Source of the DNA: Nemertoderma westbladi
Taxonomy: Eukaryota > Xenacoelomorpha > Nemertodermatida > Nemertodermatidae
NCBI GenBank assembly: GCA_032718475.1
Contig: JAUCBJ010008050.1
Coordinates: forward strand, 62,001 to 126,000
Length of the DNA stretch: 64,000 bases
Direction: 5' to 3'
In this document: piece by piece, positions 1 to 13,700 of the stretch
Layout of the letters: each line of letters opens with the position of its first letter
Numbering within the stretch: position 1 is the first letter of the stretch
Made by a program: the position numbers and the translations under genes
Notes under the pieces: generated by a model
The model's input: the letters and a program-made list of their open reading frames with translations, nothing else
The model's database searches: none
Told to the model about the DNA's origin: nothing

Positions 1-93
1 AATGTATGTATTTTAGAATGCGTGTTTGGGACAAAGTTGTTTGCATTAGGAATTAGTTTCCTGACATCCCATCAATCCATGTTAGATCTGCCA

Positions 94-357
94 TCATTGG
101 TGGTGTCCCCAGAACTTATCGGGTGATGCGGTTTCAACCTCCTGTTGTGCTCTAGTAAAGGCAAAGTTTCTGATGGTGATACCGTCACTCCATAGAGATG
201 GATCCATTAGTTTAGCACGATCCGATTGATCCACGATTAGATGAAAGCTATTGTAAGGGGAATCTGGGTGCGGCGAAACCATGATCACTTCGTCTACGGG
301 GATACCCTCAGCTGTAAGGTAATCTTTGATCTCTTCGCTCGCTACTGTTAGATCATG
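94..357 (-). pseudogene. Possible retroelement ORF1-like fragment
   Basis: An open minus frame (about 88 codons) with DLTVASEEIKDYLTAEGIPV then SPHPDSPYNSFHLIV and DPSLWSDGITIRNF. The late 'W-x-x-G-I-x-I-R-x-F' pattern is reminiscent of nucleic-acid-binding ORF1 proteins of CR1-type elements. The frame is closed by stops on both sides. The family assignment is a guess. Confidence 0.3.
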
Positions 358-1539
358 ACCCCGGGGGGGTCATTTCACGAGGCGGGGCAGCACGGATTGG
401 TCCACCTTGCTGGATACCTCGGATTACTGACAGTCTGCTGTATTGCTGGAATATGGGTAGAGTTGGTGCTGCCCTTCTTTGTGGATTGGTAGATAGGTTG
501 AGGTATTCGTTGTTAGGAGCCAAAACCAGTCATCCCATACCGATCCGGACATGATCGGTGATGCTGTTGGATATTGTGGGCCCGTTGGAAATGGGAGAAT
601 CAAGGAGGGTGAATGATTGCCAAGTCGCCAGTCGCCAAGTCGAAACACATACGTGTGGTTTGGGGAGATATGAGATATTAATTTCAATTAAAATTACGCG
701 ATTCATAAATTTGTACACTACCCGGTTAAAAAGGTATGGTATTAGTCCTACAATTGTGACAATAAAAGATAGGATACTTTTGGTAAAATAAACTTATCAT
801 TCGAGGTTAAAACCCCTAGATCCCTTCCCGCGCCATTGGGGACTCATTTTGGAATAAAAGCTTTAAAGGGATAGTCACAGAGTATATCTGCATTGAATAT
901 CCTCAAATGGTAGCATTATATATACATCACATTCCTCTCACAGCGTATGGATTTCTCTCCATTTTTTATTTGCATTATAACCACATATACATATAGTTGA
1001 TATTCAGTTTAACTGGTTAACTGGGGGTACAGTTTATGAGAGAAACAATATTGGGGACATTTCATTTTGATCTGGAAGCATAAGGTTGTAAATTATATAA
1101 TTTGCATGCATTAAAATGTGATGTACAAGAAAATGTCTTGTAAGTATGACTCATGTGCTAGTCATTTGTTGAGGAATGTTGAAGGCTATATTATTCTGCA
1201 GCCAAAAGTATTAGCAGTACGAGTGCAAAGATACATGTAAAGAAGAACAATTACATGCAATCTATATTGTACACAATTATGAATTGGTTGGGATTTTCCC
1301 ATAATGAAATAACATTTGAAATCCAAAGTCGACATAGTCAAGTTATTGAAGATCAAAGGGGGGTATGATGCCAACATAATATATAGAATGGCCACAATAT
1401 AAGATTAAATATAAAAAACCAATATTTCTCCTTTACTAAAAAAATCTGCACACTACATTGATTAATGTACACACTATATGAATAATTTTCACTCTAAATA
1501 ATCCACACCAGTTTTTCAGTACACCTAAAAATAACTCAC
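358..1539. other. AT-rich stretch left of exon 18, no gene seen
   Basis: Presumed intron of the main gene. I found no second CUB half-exon and no clear mobile element. Short open frames here have stop-rich surroundings. Confidence 0.5.
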
Positions 1540-1712
1540 AAATAGCATATCGAAGATATCCTCTGTATCCAGGACAACGGCAGATAGTTGAATCGTCTTC
1601 CCTTCTTGTAGAGATATATGATATATGCAGTCCAGATTATTTGGATATTGATTTGGATAATTGGTGGATGACACTACTCCTGTGACTTCATCAAAGTGAG
1701 ATACACCACATG
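1540..1712 (-). CDS. Exon 18: CUB domain 2, N-terminal half
   Basis: A 173-nt exon, phase 1 in and phase 0 out (residues 895-952), exactly the size and phase of exon 16. [20 protein letters not shown], then [20 protein letters not shown] is a more canonical CUB start (SxNYPxxYPNNxxC). The partner exon should lie left of this window. Confidence 0.9.
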
Positions 1713-4700
1713 CTATAGAAATAAACAATTAAAGTTAGAACTGAAAAACTAAAATTTGTCTGTAGATAAAGTATTGAAAGTAATTGTGGAATGTGAAATT
1801 TGAGACACCAGAGGCAACCCAAAATGCTCCACTATTTTGTATATTAAGACAGTGATGATGGGACACAAATTACCAAAAGGAAACACTCCTTCCTTAACTA
1901 CCTAACCTTTAATTTTTCCATTCTGAAGTCAGGTTCTCATTGTTCTGCCTTGCTCTGTCTTTTTTGCACAATCAATAACCAAAATATTTTTCAATAATCG
2001 ATTTAATTTTCAGAATACGCTCTATGGAGGTACCCTAGAGCTCTTTGAAACTCATTTTGGTTGCCATGAGGAGTTTTTCAATATGATCTCTCATATACTA
2101 CTACTAGGTCGAGTGAACTCGGACAGTGGAAATTAGATCCTTCCAAACTTCCCAATTCTCCATAGTTGTAGCAAATTCGTTTCTATCGAGTTTAGTATCC
2201 TTTTCAAGCTGGTCTATATATGTTATGGCCGGTCGTCCACGACTACACTTTCCATGTGTTGATTTGTCAGAAAAGTAGATCTGATATGACCATGTCTCCA
2301 GCAGTGCCCACTGAATCTTATCTGAATTCACGGAGGGTGGTTGATACAGGTGGTATAGTACCATAGAGATCTGCTTTTGTTATGTGTTGTCTCCAGCTGA
2401 TGTTTAGGTTTGCCCTTCCTTAGTAGTCTTGTGTAGCAGCCATCAATTCGGTGCTCAATGATTTCGTCAGAGTCCAGGTCACACCCTGTATAAAAGTACA
2501 CTGTTTTTCATTGTGGCTCGAAATAAGTTAGTCTTTAGGTGCCTGGAGAGATCTGATTTCCAGATGGTATTCATTTTTGAACAATCTCTTATATGGTTCA
2601 ATATTATTCTGTAAATAATCTTTACTTAATATCAATAATAGCTAGCTACAACTGAAATCAGGCTCATATGACTCATACAGTCTTAGGTTACATTCATAGG
2701 GACAAGAAATATCTTGATAGTCATCATTTCTTGTCATACAATGATTGCTGTATTACATGTAATGTAATAGGAGTGATAATTTGTGGATGTTAAATACCGC
2801 AGGAGGTACACAATCAACACAAAGGTAATTTGTTCACATATAGAACCTGCAGCAGTTTCTATTTCAGAAAATGTGATATTGCCTGTTTGAGCACTGTGGG
2901 TATGAATTTGAGTTATGAACCCCATTTGCTAAACCTAAATGCAAAATTAAAAACTACCATATTTTGACAATTTGACCAATTACCTTATCCCAATGGATTG
3001 GATAATATAAAATAATCACAAAAAGTGAATAATGATTATCTAAGTCACATCATATGACACTGCTGCGTTCTGGTATAGAACTCCCACATGAAGTTAATGT
3101 AATGATAACATATGTTAATGATTATATGTCAATAATAATATTAATATAATGTAATTTGGATAAAATATTTATTTATTAATAAATATTTTATTCTACAAAC
3201 TTTTAATAATACATCAGTAATTCTGTACCTGAATAACGGATTTCGAAAAGGGGAGTTCCCTCGAAACCTCGTGCATTGAATTGAATGGTGACGTCACTAG
3301 ATGTTGAATAAAGAACTTCATAGTCTCCATCATCCGCATTTCGTTTCATTTGACTCCCCCCATGCCATGAACTGAGCTCAGGGGCAGCTTTGGTCTTACC
3401 ATCACTGATCTATTGATATCACAAATATGAATTGTAATCAACTTGATTTCTTTAAAATATGGTAAATTTTTTATATTGTGTAATAATAAAATAATAGAAA
3501 TAGAAATACTCAGAAAAGTGGCTAAAGATGTGAGATTTTTTCGAAAAAAACTAATGTTTGGAATAAGCCTACGCCACAAAACATGTTTTTGGAAAGTCAA
3601 CTGTGTTTTTTGTGATTCTACGCATGTCCTTAGATCATCATAATGATGACGGTCTGATGGTGATACCACCTACTGGCTCCTGAGGGCTAGGAAATCCTGC
3701 TAAGCACCTAACTGATTTAAACTTTGCTAGTGACTCAGGATTACTCTCAGAAACAACTCAACAACATTCAGCTTAACGCACCGGAGGCGTTAATTAGTGA
3801 ATTGATGGTTGTTATAAAATTAAATATCTGTATAATTAGCAGCGAATAGCGAATGATTCATCCATGTATATCTATCGTAATAGATATTAAAAACTTTACA
3901 AAAATACAGATAATGTTAAACAATACCCACCACCAACTGATGTTACTAAGCAACAACAGTGATAGCACCCAGGTCTAGCACAGTTGCTACTAACGTTTAT
4001 AGGTATGGTAATTAAGCACTTAACCCTTGGCGTACCAAAGATAAATGACATAAATTTTTTCTTCAAAGGACCAAGAAAAATATATTTGATAGGACTGAGG
4101 TTTATTTTCTTGTCATACCAGAGATTTTATATAAAGAGGATAACCATATTATTACTTATCTAAAATTAGTGTTACAGAATATATTAATTGTATACTACTA
4201 ACAACAAGCAAGTCATCTGGATTCCCGGCAACAAACTCTTTAACATATAGTTGAACTGTATGCTGCTCTGGGACACTGATGTGGTATTCGCAGTCCAGAC
4301 CTCTGTTATACAGATGATGGTGACGTGGATAAAAAATTGTTCCACTTTTGCCAGTGAAGTAAATATCGCCACAAGCTGCAAGAGCAAATAAGGCAAATAT
4401 AATCCTAATAATATTGTATTACTAAAATCAATCCGGGCGATTGAAATAATATATAGGTTACGATTTACTTCGACACCAAAAAATGACCTTCTCCACCAAA
4501 TATGTTAACCTTTGCACCAAAACGGATCACTTTCCACCAAATATTTTTCAATTACCTCTAATTAGCTATAACTGACCTTCGGCAATCAAAACCCTAGACA
4601 AACAGTGTCTTCAACCCTAAACCTAACTGGAAACCTGGATGGAAAACATGGAAAATGATTTACTAAAAAGCTGTCCTGAAATAAATGTTATGTACTAATT

Positions 4701-7700
4701 GAAATAGATATTGAAATTCCGCGACGATTTTAGGCGTCAGCAGAACAAGTACATAGGGTACCGTACCCAGGATATCAAAATATATTCATATAATAATAGT
4801 ATATAAAGTAATATGTGGTTAAACATTCATATTTTCTTAAAAATATAAATATTTTAATTCAATATAATAATATCGAAATTTAATCATCTGCCATTTGGTA
4901 TGCAACTGTACCTTCGTCATCACAGCAAGTAAATCTAACATCATTAACTAGCGTATCATCATCAGTCCATGATGCAAAGCATTGTAGACAAATCTAGAAT
5001 ATAACAATTTATATAAAATTACAGTTCCATTTTGTAACTACTTTTACATGATATTAGTTTTGTTGAACGGATAGTAAATATAATATACACTGTCAGATAA
5101 GATATTTTAGATATAGTGCTTTACAAATATGGTGATGCAATGGGCTTCAATCGGCTTCCTGCAGATACATCAAACCCGCGGAGAAGAACTATTAATTCGT
5201 GGTGAAGCCATCTGATACATTTATGTAGTATGGTCTTCCTCCTCTCGGTGACAGTTAGACTTCACTGACACCCATTGGGTGTCATATGGGTGTCAGTGAG
5301 GTCTAACTGTCACCGAGAGGAGGAAGACCCTACTACTCACGTAGTATAAGGTAGCTCATGTTTCTCGTTAAGTCGGAGTCTGAACGGCTTGACGAACTGA
5401 TCAATTAATTACATTTCTTTAGTCCACTTAATTACTTATATTTCATATTCCCATATCATTATAAGATAACCTACCTCTACTCCACAGACTACGGATCCTA
5501 TTGGACATTCACCGCTGTCCTGCCTTGCCCATTTTCCCCAACTCAACGGATCAGAACTGTTGGACAATGTGAATGCTGGATCCCGGCCAACCTCCAATAA
5601 ACTTTCACTACTACGATATCGGTCTCTGAAAAAGGTTTTATAAAATTAATATAACAAGGGATCCTAATATAACCAGAACTATAACCACTACTACTAGTAC
5701 TACTAGGATCGGCATGCTGCATTGCAGCTGCATTTTTAAGAATGCTGTGCCGGCTTGTCGACAAAATTGCGCCGCCACAACTCCCTATCACCCATGACAT
5801 TTGCTAGATCATCCGCATCTTCAAGGCCAGTGTCCTTTAAGATGCGTCTCAAGAAAGACATGGGCTGTCCACCATGCTTATTCACTCCATGAGGCTGCCA
5901 AAGTACAAGATTATGCACTGGGTGGTCCTCACGGCGAAAGCAATGTCCTGCAAAGCGGAGGCGATTTTGTTCTAGTGTCAACCTTGGGGGAACCAATGAG
6001 ACACCTCCAATGTTATATAGTGTCTGGTTAGAGATGTGTGCATTGTACTTGACACAATGAACCCGGCGTAGCATTCTTGTGAATGTGCCATCCAGAGATT
6101 TGTTGTAATCAGCTCCCATAGACTCCCATAGAGGAGTACTGGAACTACTGCTGCTCTAAATAATCGGACCTTAGGTTTCCGATTAATTCTCGGTGACTTC
6201 CAAATCCTGGAAAGCCTATTCAAGGCTGCCCAGCCCATGCCTTTCCCTTACGTATTCGAAGGTCCTCACCTCACCTGACTTCCGGATCCATGATCCCAGG
6301 TAACAGAAGTCGTCCACATGCTCAAGCATACCATCCTTTGAGCTTATGCTCATCCGATCAGAGACTTGCTGCGGACTTTCAAAGTTAACTGTCAAAATTT
6401 TGGTCTTTCTGGCTCTATTTTGGTCTTTAATAAAAAGACCAACACTAGAAGCAGCATGTTCTAATGAGCTGAGGAGCCGTTTCTAGTGATTCTGAGAGTA
6501 CTCCTAAGTCATCAGCAAAGTCTAGATCAGTTAGGTACTTGGCAGGATTTCCTCTACTTCTGGAGCCAACAGGTGGAGTTATCATCACCCCATCATCATT
6601 ATGATGATCTAAGGACATACGTAGAACATAGTCAACCACAATTATGGACAAGAATGGTGCAAGTGTGTCTCCCTGGAGGACGCCCCATAACACTTCAAAT
6701 GGTTCTGTGTCACCGTCAACAGTAGACACAAATGTTGTCGAACCATCGTATACTGATCTGATTGCTGCAATAATTTCATCAGGAATCCCATATAATGAAA
6801 GTATGCTGAACATACGTGAGCGAGAGACTGAATCAAAGGCCTTAAAGAAGTCAACAAAGATAACAGCCAGATGCCTGTCTTTCTTTTTTGATAACTCTTC
6901 AATTATCCTTCTAAGTGCCAAAATGGGCTCCATGGTCCCACGACCTTCACGGAACCCATTCTGATTTCCACGGAGCAGTCTCTCAATGGGATCCCTGATG
7001 CGATTTAATAGAATTCTATTGTATAGCTTTGCAGCAATCGAGATCAATGAGATTCACCAAAAAGAACCATAGAATGTTAGGTTGCCCTTCTTGGGAACTG
7101 GCACCAACTTATTTGTTTTAATTTCTTGTGTGACACTTGTTGTTCGGTACATGTCTACTATGATGGGTTATATGAGCTTTAAACACTCCGGTATTTTAAA
7201 GACCTCAGGGGGAACACCATCTATGTAAGCGGATTCAATTCCGTGCACTACCCACCGAAAATGGGATTAGTGGCATTTTACCAATATAGTTGGCGAGGTG
7301 AGATTACCATATTAATCTCACCTCATAACAAACTGGGGCAACACACGCCGTAAGCCACGGAGAGAGGTGAGAGGTCAAACCACCTCAGAGGGACAAACAA
7401 GCTAGTAAGGCTAGCACACAAGGGACAAGGGCAACAGGGAGTGGCGAGGTGAGAATTAATCAGGTTAAGCCAATAGTGGGCGGGAAAGCACATTGGGGGT
7501 GAATAGAGCACATCTATTAGATAGGCCACCCTGTAGTGTAGGGCTAATGTAATATGTGTCAATGATATAACCGTTGTGATCGTTGATTATTAGTTTAGTT
7601 GGTTTCCTTACAGTTGTGAGACCGGAATAATTTTGACCGTCGTCACTAACGTTGTGTTGCATGCTATTATATTCAGACTGTGCTATCATCAATTACTGTC

Positions 7701-10700
7701 ATTATTAACACTTAGTTATTCAGTAACTCAGTTATTTTGAACAGCCTCTGGCCTAATATATCCAGTGAACAGCTTAGCGGCGACACGTATATCATACACC
7801 GGTCGGGATCTATACTGCCAACTCGAAGGTCCCGTCACAGTCAAAACTATTCCGGCCTCACAACTGTAAGGAAACCAACTAAACTAATAATCAACAATCA
7901 CAAATCAACAATCACATCAGAAATGAAATCAGCACCCCTTAAAACCACACTACAATTAATAAATCTGTCCGGTCGTTATTTAATATTAAATTATACAATA
8001 AGGAGACCGACGAGATTAATAGTGCGAGTCAAATGTTGGTAAATTTTAATATCCGCTCTCTTAAAGAGATTTTTAGAATATCACTTTTTAGTTTGCATAC
8101 TCGTGTAAATTTGTCATCTAATTCTATTTTAATATGTGTACGTAACACTTGCCGACCATTGTCTACAATGTACGATACTTTTAAGCGGTGGTGTTACTCA
8201 CGTGCAACTTGACGCTTTTTATTTCACCTATGTTTCATTTTTTAGACCCATTTTACTAATTGTGCAGAAATTCCCTACCATTAGTGTTTTTATAGATATG
8301 GCACTGATATTTAATGTATATAATATGAATATTTGATGCTGAAATAAATAAAATAATAATAATAAAACCCCAATAGCGAGAATATTAGTTAGTTTGTATT
8401 CTTTTTTAAGTTTTGACAGACTGACTGACAAAAAGACCGACAGACTAGATTTATGTAAAAGTGAAAACTGTCATCAGAAATTAAATCAGTACCCCTTAAA
8501 ACCCCCCTAGCGAGAATGTTAGTTAGTTTGTATTCTACTGTATGTAAGTTTTGACAGACTGACTGATAGAAAGAAAGACAGACAGACAGACTAGATTTAT
8601 GAAAAAGTGAAAACTGACATTAGAAATTAAGTCACCGACCTTTAAAACCCCCTAGCGAGAATGTTAAATGTTAGTTAGTTTGTATTCTTCTTTAGTCTTG
8701 ACAGACTAACTGACAGAAAGACTGACAAACTTCAGATTTGTAATTTTACAGTAGTTTAGGCTTTTGGGGCACAAATGAAATCTTGCTTTACAGTAGGTGC
8801 GAAAGGGTTAAGGAAAGCCATGCTAATTTCGGAATACATGCCCATCTACGAAGCAACTCATCATGGAAGGCATATATATATATATATATCGGATGGCATT
8901 CTCATCTCGGAAATAAATACTCATCTCGATGGCGTACACATCACGGCAAGTATATTATCATCTCGAAAAGACACACTTTGGACCCGGATGGAATACATAA
9001 TTCGGAATGGAAGACAGACGGACAGAATCAGACAGAAGAAAAAGAAAAGTCGGGGCAGGTTATATAGGTATATGTCACACAGATTATCTATGCTCTCTGA
9101 GATGTGTAATGCCTTGGGAGATGTGAATGTCATCTAAGATGAGTATCCTTTCCGGGATGAGTACTATATGCTTGCAAGAAAAGTATGCCTTTCCTTTCCG
9201 AGATGATTATACCTTTCCGACGTGACGGAGAATAACCTAAAATAATATCTCATTGGTACTCGAATATGGGCTCTAAATTAACATACTTTGGCGAATAAAA
9301 AATTGTATGCATTCAAAAATTGGTCTAATTGTCAGTGGCTCTTGAGGGACGTAGGTCCTACTAGAGCCATTTTCGTCACAGTAGCAATTCACTACTGTAG
9401 GCTACAAATTAATAATTATTAGATTAAATAATTTAAATGGGTTATGACCACATTCAAGTGTTGTTGGGAGGGGGAGGGGGGAGGTGCAATTATGAAGCAC
9501 GTTTTTAATGTTTTAATATAAGTTGTAGATGTCTAGATATGCAGTAGTTAAACTGCTAAATGGCAGTTAAATTCAAACTGCATCAAACAGCATCATCATC
9601 AAACTACATGTAAACAGCAAAACCTTCCTTTATTAATATGTACGTAGTAAATCTGTGAAAGAGTTTTGAACAACTTCTTCCAAAACTAAGTTTTTAAATT
9701 AAATTTTAAAAAAAATTGAAACAAATATTAATTAAAACAAAATTGATGTGTAATGCCTTGGGACATGTGCATGTCATCTAAGATGAGTATCCTTTCCGGG
9801 ATGAGTACTGTATTATACTTGCAAGAAAAGTATGCCTTTCCTTTATGAGATGATTATACCTTTCCGACGTGACGGAGAATAACCTAAAATACTATCTCAT
9901 TGGTTCTCGAATATGAGCTCTAGATTAACACACTTTGGCGAATAAAAAATTATATGCACTCAAAAATTGGTCTAATTGTCAGTGGCTCTTGTGGGACGTA
10001 GGTCCTACTAGAGCCATTTTCGTCACTTGGTAGCTATTCACTACTGTAGGCTACAAATTAATAATTTTTATGTTAATAATTTAAATGGGTTATCAACACA
10101 TTTAAGTGTTGTTGGGAGAGGGGAGGGGGGTGGGGGTGCAATTATGAAGCACGTTTTTTATGTTTTAATAGAAGTTGTAGATGTCAAGATATGCAGTAGT
10201 TAAACTGCTAAATGGCAGTTAAATTCATTAACTGCATCAAACAGCATCATCATCAAACTACATGTAAACAGCAAAACATTCCTTTATTAATATGTACGTA
10301 GTAAATCTGTGAAAGAGTTTTGAATAACTTCTACCAAAAATATGTTTTTAAATTAAATTAAAAAAAATTGAAACAAATATTAATTAAAACAAAATAACAC
10401 TGAAAACGTTATTAATTAACAAGTAAGGGACAATTTAATAAGAAAATGATAAGCAATTCAATACAAACCAAACATGTGTTCCATTGTAAGTGGCTTCGCT
10501 AGGACATATGTACCCCAAGAGCCATGTGTCGCCAAATGCAATCCTTACTGTATCCCCCATAGAGCCACCTTGGCTTCCAGAGGACATGTCCCTCCTCAAA
10601 AGCCAAAAATGTCCCTCCAAAGCCTATGTTGTATATAATCGTGTCCCTTAAAAGCCAAACGCAAATATAGAAAATTGGCTTTGGATGGACATGTTATATG

Positions 10701-13700
10701 TATATATATATGTATAACCATCCAATATCTCAAAAACTCAAGCAGGTACGCAAAAATTTTAATAACAAACTCTACATAGATTTTTGTTGCGCACAAGACT
10801 ATATATTTTTTGTGGCGTTTCGATCACGGTGTCACTGAAAAATAGCGGTTTTGAAAATTTAATGTCGAATTTCACCGATTTCAACTCGTCGAATGCACCA
10901 ACTTGTTTATTTGGGCTATTCAGTCATTTGAGCAACATATTTGAGCCTCAGAATCTTTTCAAATATCGCCAATCTCGCACAGAACGTCGCCAAAATTTGT
11001 TAGTCCGGCAAAAAAACTCACTAATTCGTCTAAAAGAGTAAATTATTGGTTGCAGAATAATATGATTCAACTAGAAAAGCCAGCCAGCTGGCTATAAGGA
11101 GACCGTACATAGACAAACACAGTGTTAGTTGGGTCCCTCCTCATTCATTATCATCAACCTATAAAACATTTGAACGGCCCAGTGCTTACAATGATATTCC
11201 CATAAGATTCACTGGGAAGAGCTATTCAGCTGGGGGGTAATACATTATACAAAATAACAGTTGATTTTTGATTACTGTCTGGGTTAGAGTGAGATAGTAA
11301 TAAATTTGGCAAGTAATATACTTCTTTCATTTTCACTCACTCAGGGTACTGGTTTCAGGGGCAGGTTCGTTTAAAGCCAGCTTGCTGGCTTTCTAGTAAA
11401 TAACCCCGGCGTAATTAATCGAAATAATATAAATAATAACGTAACAAACCAACGGGGCGAAACTATTAGCGGTGCAATTAATGTAAACGTAGGGGCAAGA
11501 GGCAATTTGCCTCGTGAGAGCCTACAAGGCCACGCAGTTGCGCAGGGAGGAGCGGGGGTAAATAAACCCGGTGAGGGTAGAACTAACGCGTCGACTGAAA
11601 GGTAACATGGGGGCAAAGCAAGAGGTGACGGGTGGGGGGGGGGGGCTGCGGGCACCCCACCACAACCAATTAATGACGAGAGGGGGGGGGGGGCAGAGAA
11701 TGCCTCTAGAGCGTCGGCAGATAATGCGCATGGTGAGTTAAGTGAATCGTGGCAACCGACAACGGAAGAGAGGGGGGGGCAGATAATGCCTCACGAGCGT
11801 CGGCCGATAATGTGCGCGGTGAGTTAAGTGAACCGTGGCACCCGACGGCGGACGAGAGGGGGGGGGGGGGGGCAGAGAATGCCCCACGAGCGTCGGCAGA
11901 TAATGCGGGCGGTGAGTTAAGTGGAATGTGGCACCCGACGACAGAGGATTATAGGAGGACTGCGAATATCCGCGGGGCTGTCCAACTGGTCAGAGGGAAG
12001 GACATTGGTGCCATAAGCGGCCAAACGAGGAAACGTCGAGCCTACTCGGAAGATGGAAGAAGAACAGTGGAGTTCAGCCGGGAGGTCGAAATGAGATCTC
12101 ATGAGGGAGGACATTACGCTGAAGTCAAAAGAAGCGAGGAGGGACGAGGAAGTGTTGCTACGGGCAACCAGAGGGGAAGGACGGACAGTGAACCATTGAT
12201 AATTGAGATGGAGAAGGAGAGCCGGTGGGGTCGTACTCTGGGAGATTGCCATCGCCCCGGAGAAACACAACCTTGTGAAGTATACCACACACCGGGAGAG
12301 GGGTACAGAAGAAGACAGGAGAGGGGATCGGAGGGAAACTTCCCATCGAAACATAGCTGCCGATCGAGAATACGGTAGTCGTGGGGAGGAGTTCCCAGTA
12401 TGACTATAACATGCAGGGATACAATATATACCCAGGGGAGGGGGTTATTGCAGATAGGTGTATGGGCCCCAATATAATAACATCAACCCCAGTACCAAAC
12501 ATAACATCGGTGGGGGGGGGGGGGGGGGACAGGGTGACATTCCCCCATTACAGTATCAGCAATATACACAACCAAAAACAAGAACCCCAAACCCCTCAGA
12601 TCCAAACAAATCATGTGACACAGAGATATGAAGGGGAATGTTACCCCCGATGATATATCCAACCCAGGGATAGTCGACGGGCCCGATAGGTGAACCGCAC
12701 CCAACATCAAAGGAGCCTGTATCCCTACCATCGAGCGCGCTAGAAGTACAAGCGATGGGAATGTCAACACTCATCGATGCGCTGAAAACTAGAATTGAGC
12801 TGCCGCCAGTGGAGCCCTTCAATGGTATCGATGGTAGTAAGCCGGAGGAATATCTGCAATTCCGGTGTATGTACAGCAACGAAATCTTAACAAAAAACCT
12901 CACACAGGCGGAGTGCCTTAAATATCTACAAGTCTATACAGGAGGGCCAGCTTATGACATCGTGAGGCAATACCAAGGTATTGAAGGAGGATTCATGACT
13001 GCATGGCGAGCCCTGGACAGGGAATTCGGCCATCCTGCGAAGATTATCTGAGAAACCTTAAGGTGAATAACATCAGGCGGACTCGCAGACAACCCTGTTA
13101 GCATCAAAACCTTCGCTAACAAATTAGAAAAGGCGCCAATAGTATTAAAGACTCCAGATGCACCCTACGAACTCAATGCATCAAACAACATCACCACGAT
13201 AGCGCAGTCACTACCGATCTGGATGAGAAATAAGTGGGCTCTGGACCCTAAGAAGGGCAAACTAAGGATGGTGGTCGACGCATCGCCCAAGACTAACGGC
13301 AAGAGCCTGAATGACTACCTGCGGGAAGGCCCCAATATCTACAACTCGGGGATAGAGGTCCTGTTAAGATTTAGGAATGGAAAGCATGCCTTCACATGCG
13401 ATATAGAAGGCATGTTTAATCAGGTGCGAGTGACGGAGGAGGACAGCGATAGTCAGCGCTTCCTGTGGTACAACGGCGACGAAGAACCGTCGGAGATACC
13501 GATGTATAAGATGGTAGTGCAGAACATGGGGGCCAAGTCGTCCTCGTTCACTACGACTACAGCTGTGAGAGACATGGTGGAGGGCAAAGAGGGAGAATAC
13601 AGCGAGAAGGAGAAGACGATCGACATGATTCGATGCGGATTCTATGTGGACGATGGGATGGGATCTGGAAACATGGTTGAAGAGATACTCGACATAGGGC

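Noticed and set aside
424-718. Overlapping frames on both strands at the left edge
   Set aside because: No recognisable motif and no agreement with splice sites of the main gene.
2734-2925. Minus open frame in intron 17 as an extra exon
   Set aside because: No cysteine pattern or domain, and no phase-1 splice pair. CUB 1 and CUB 2 are already contiguous in phase.
4020-4080. TTAACCCTTGGCGTACC as a second piggyBac end
   Set aside because: No matching inverted end with TTAA was found nearby. A single TTAACCC match is weak.
11917-12354. 145-codon minus frame opposite the BEL1 gag leader
   Set aside because: A shadow of the purine-rich gag strand, with no domain or independent signal.
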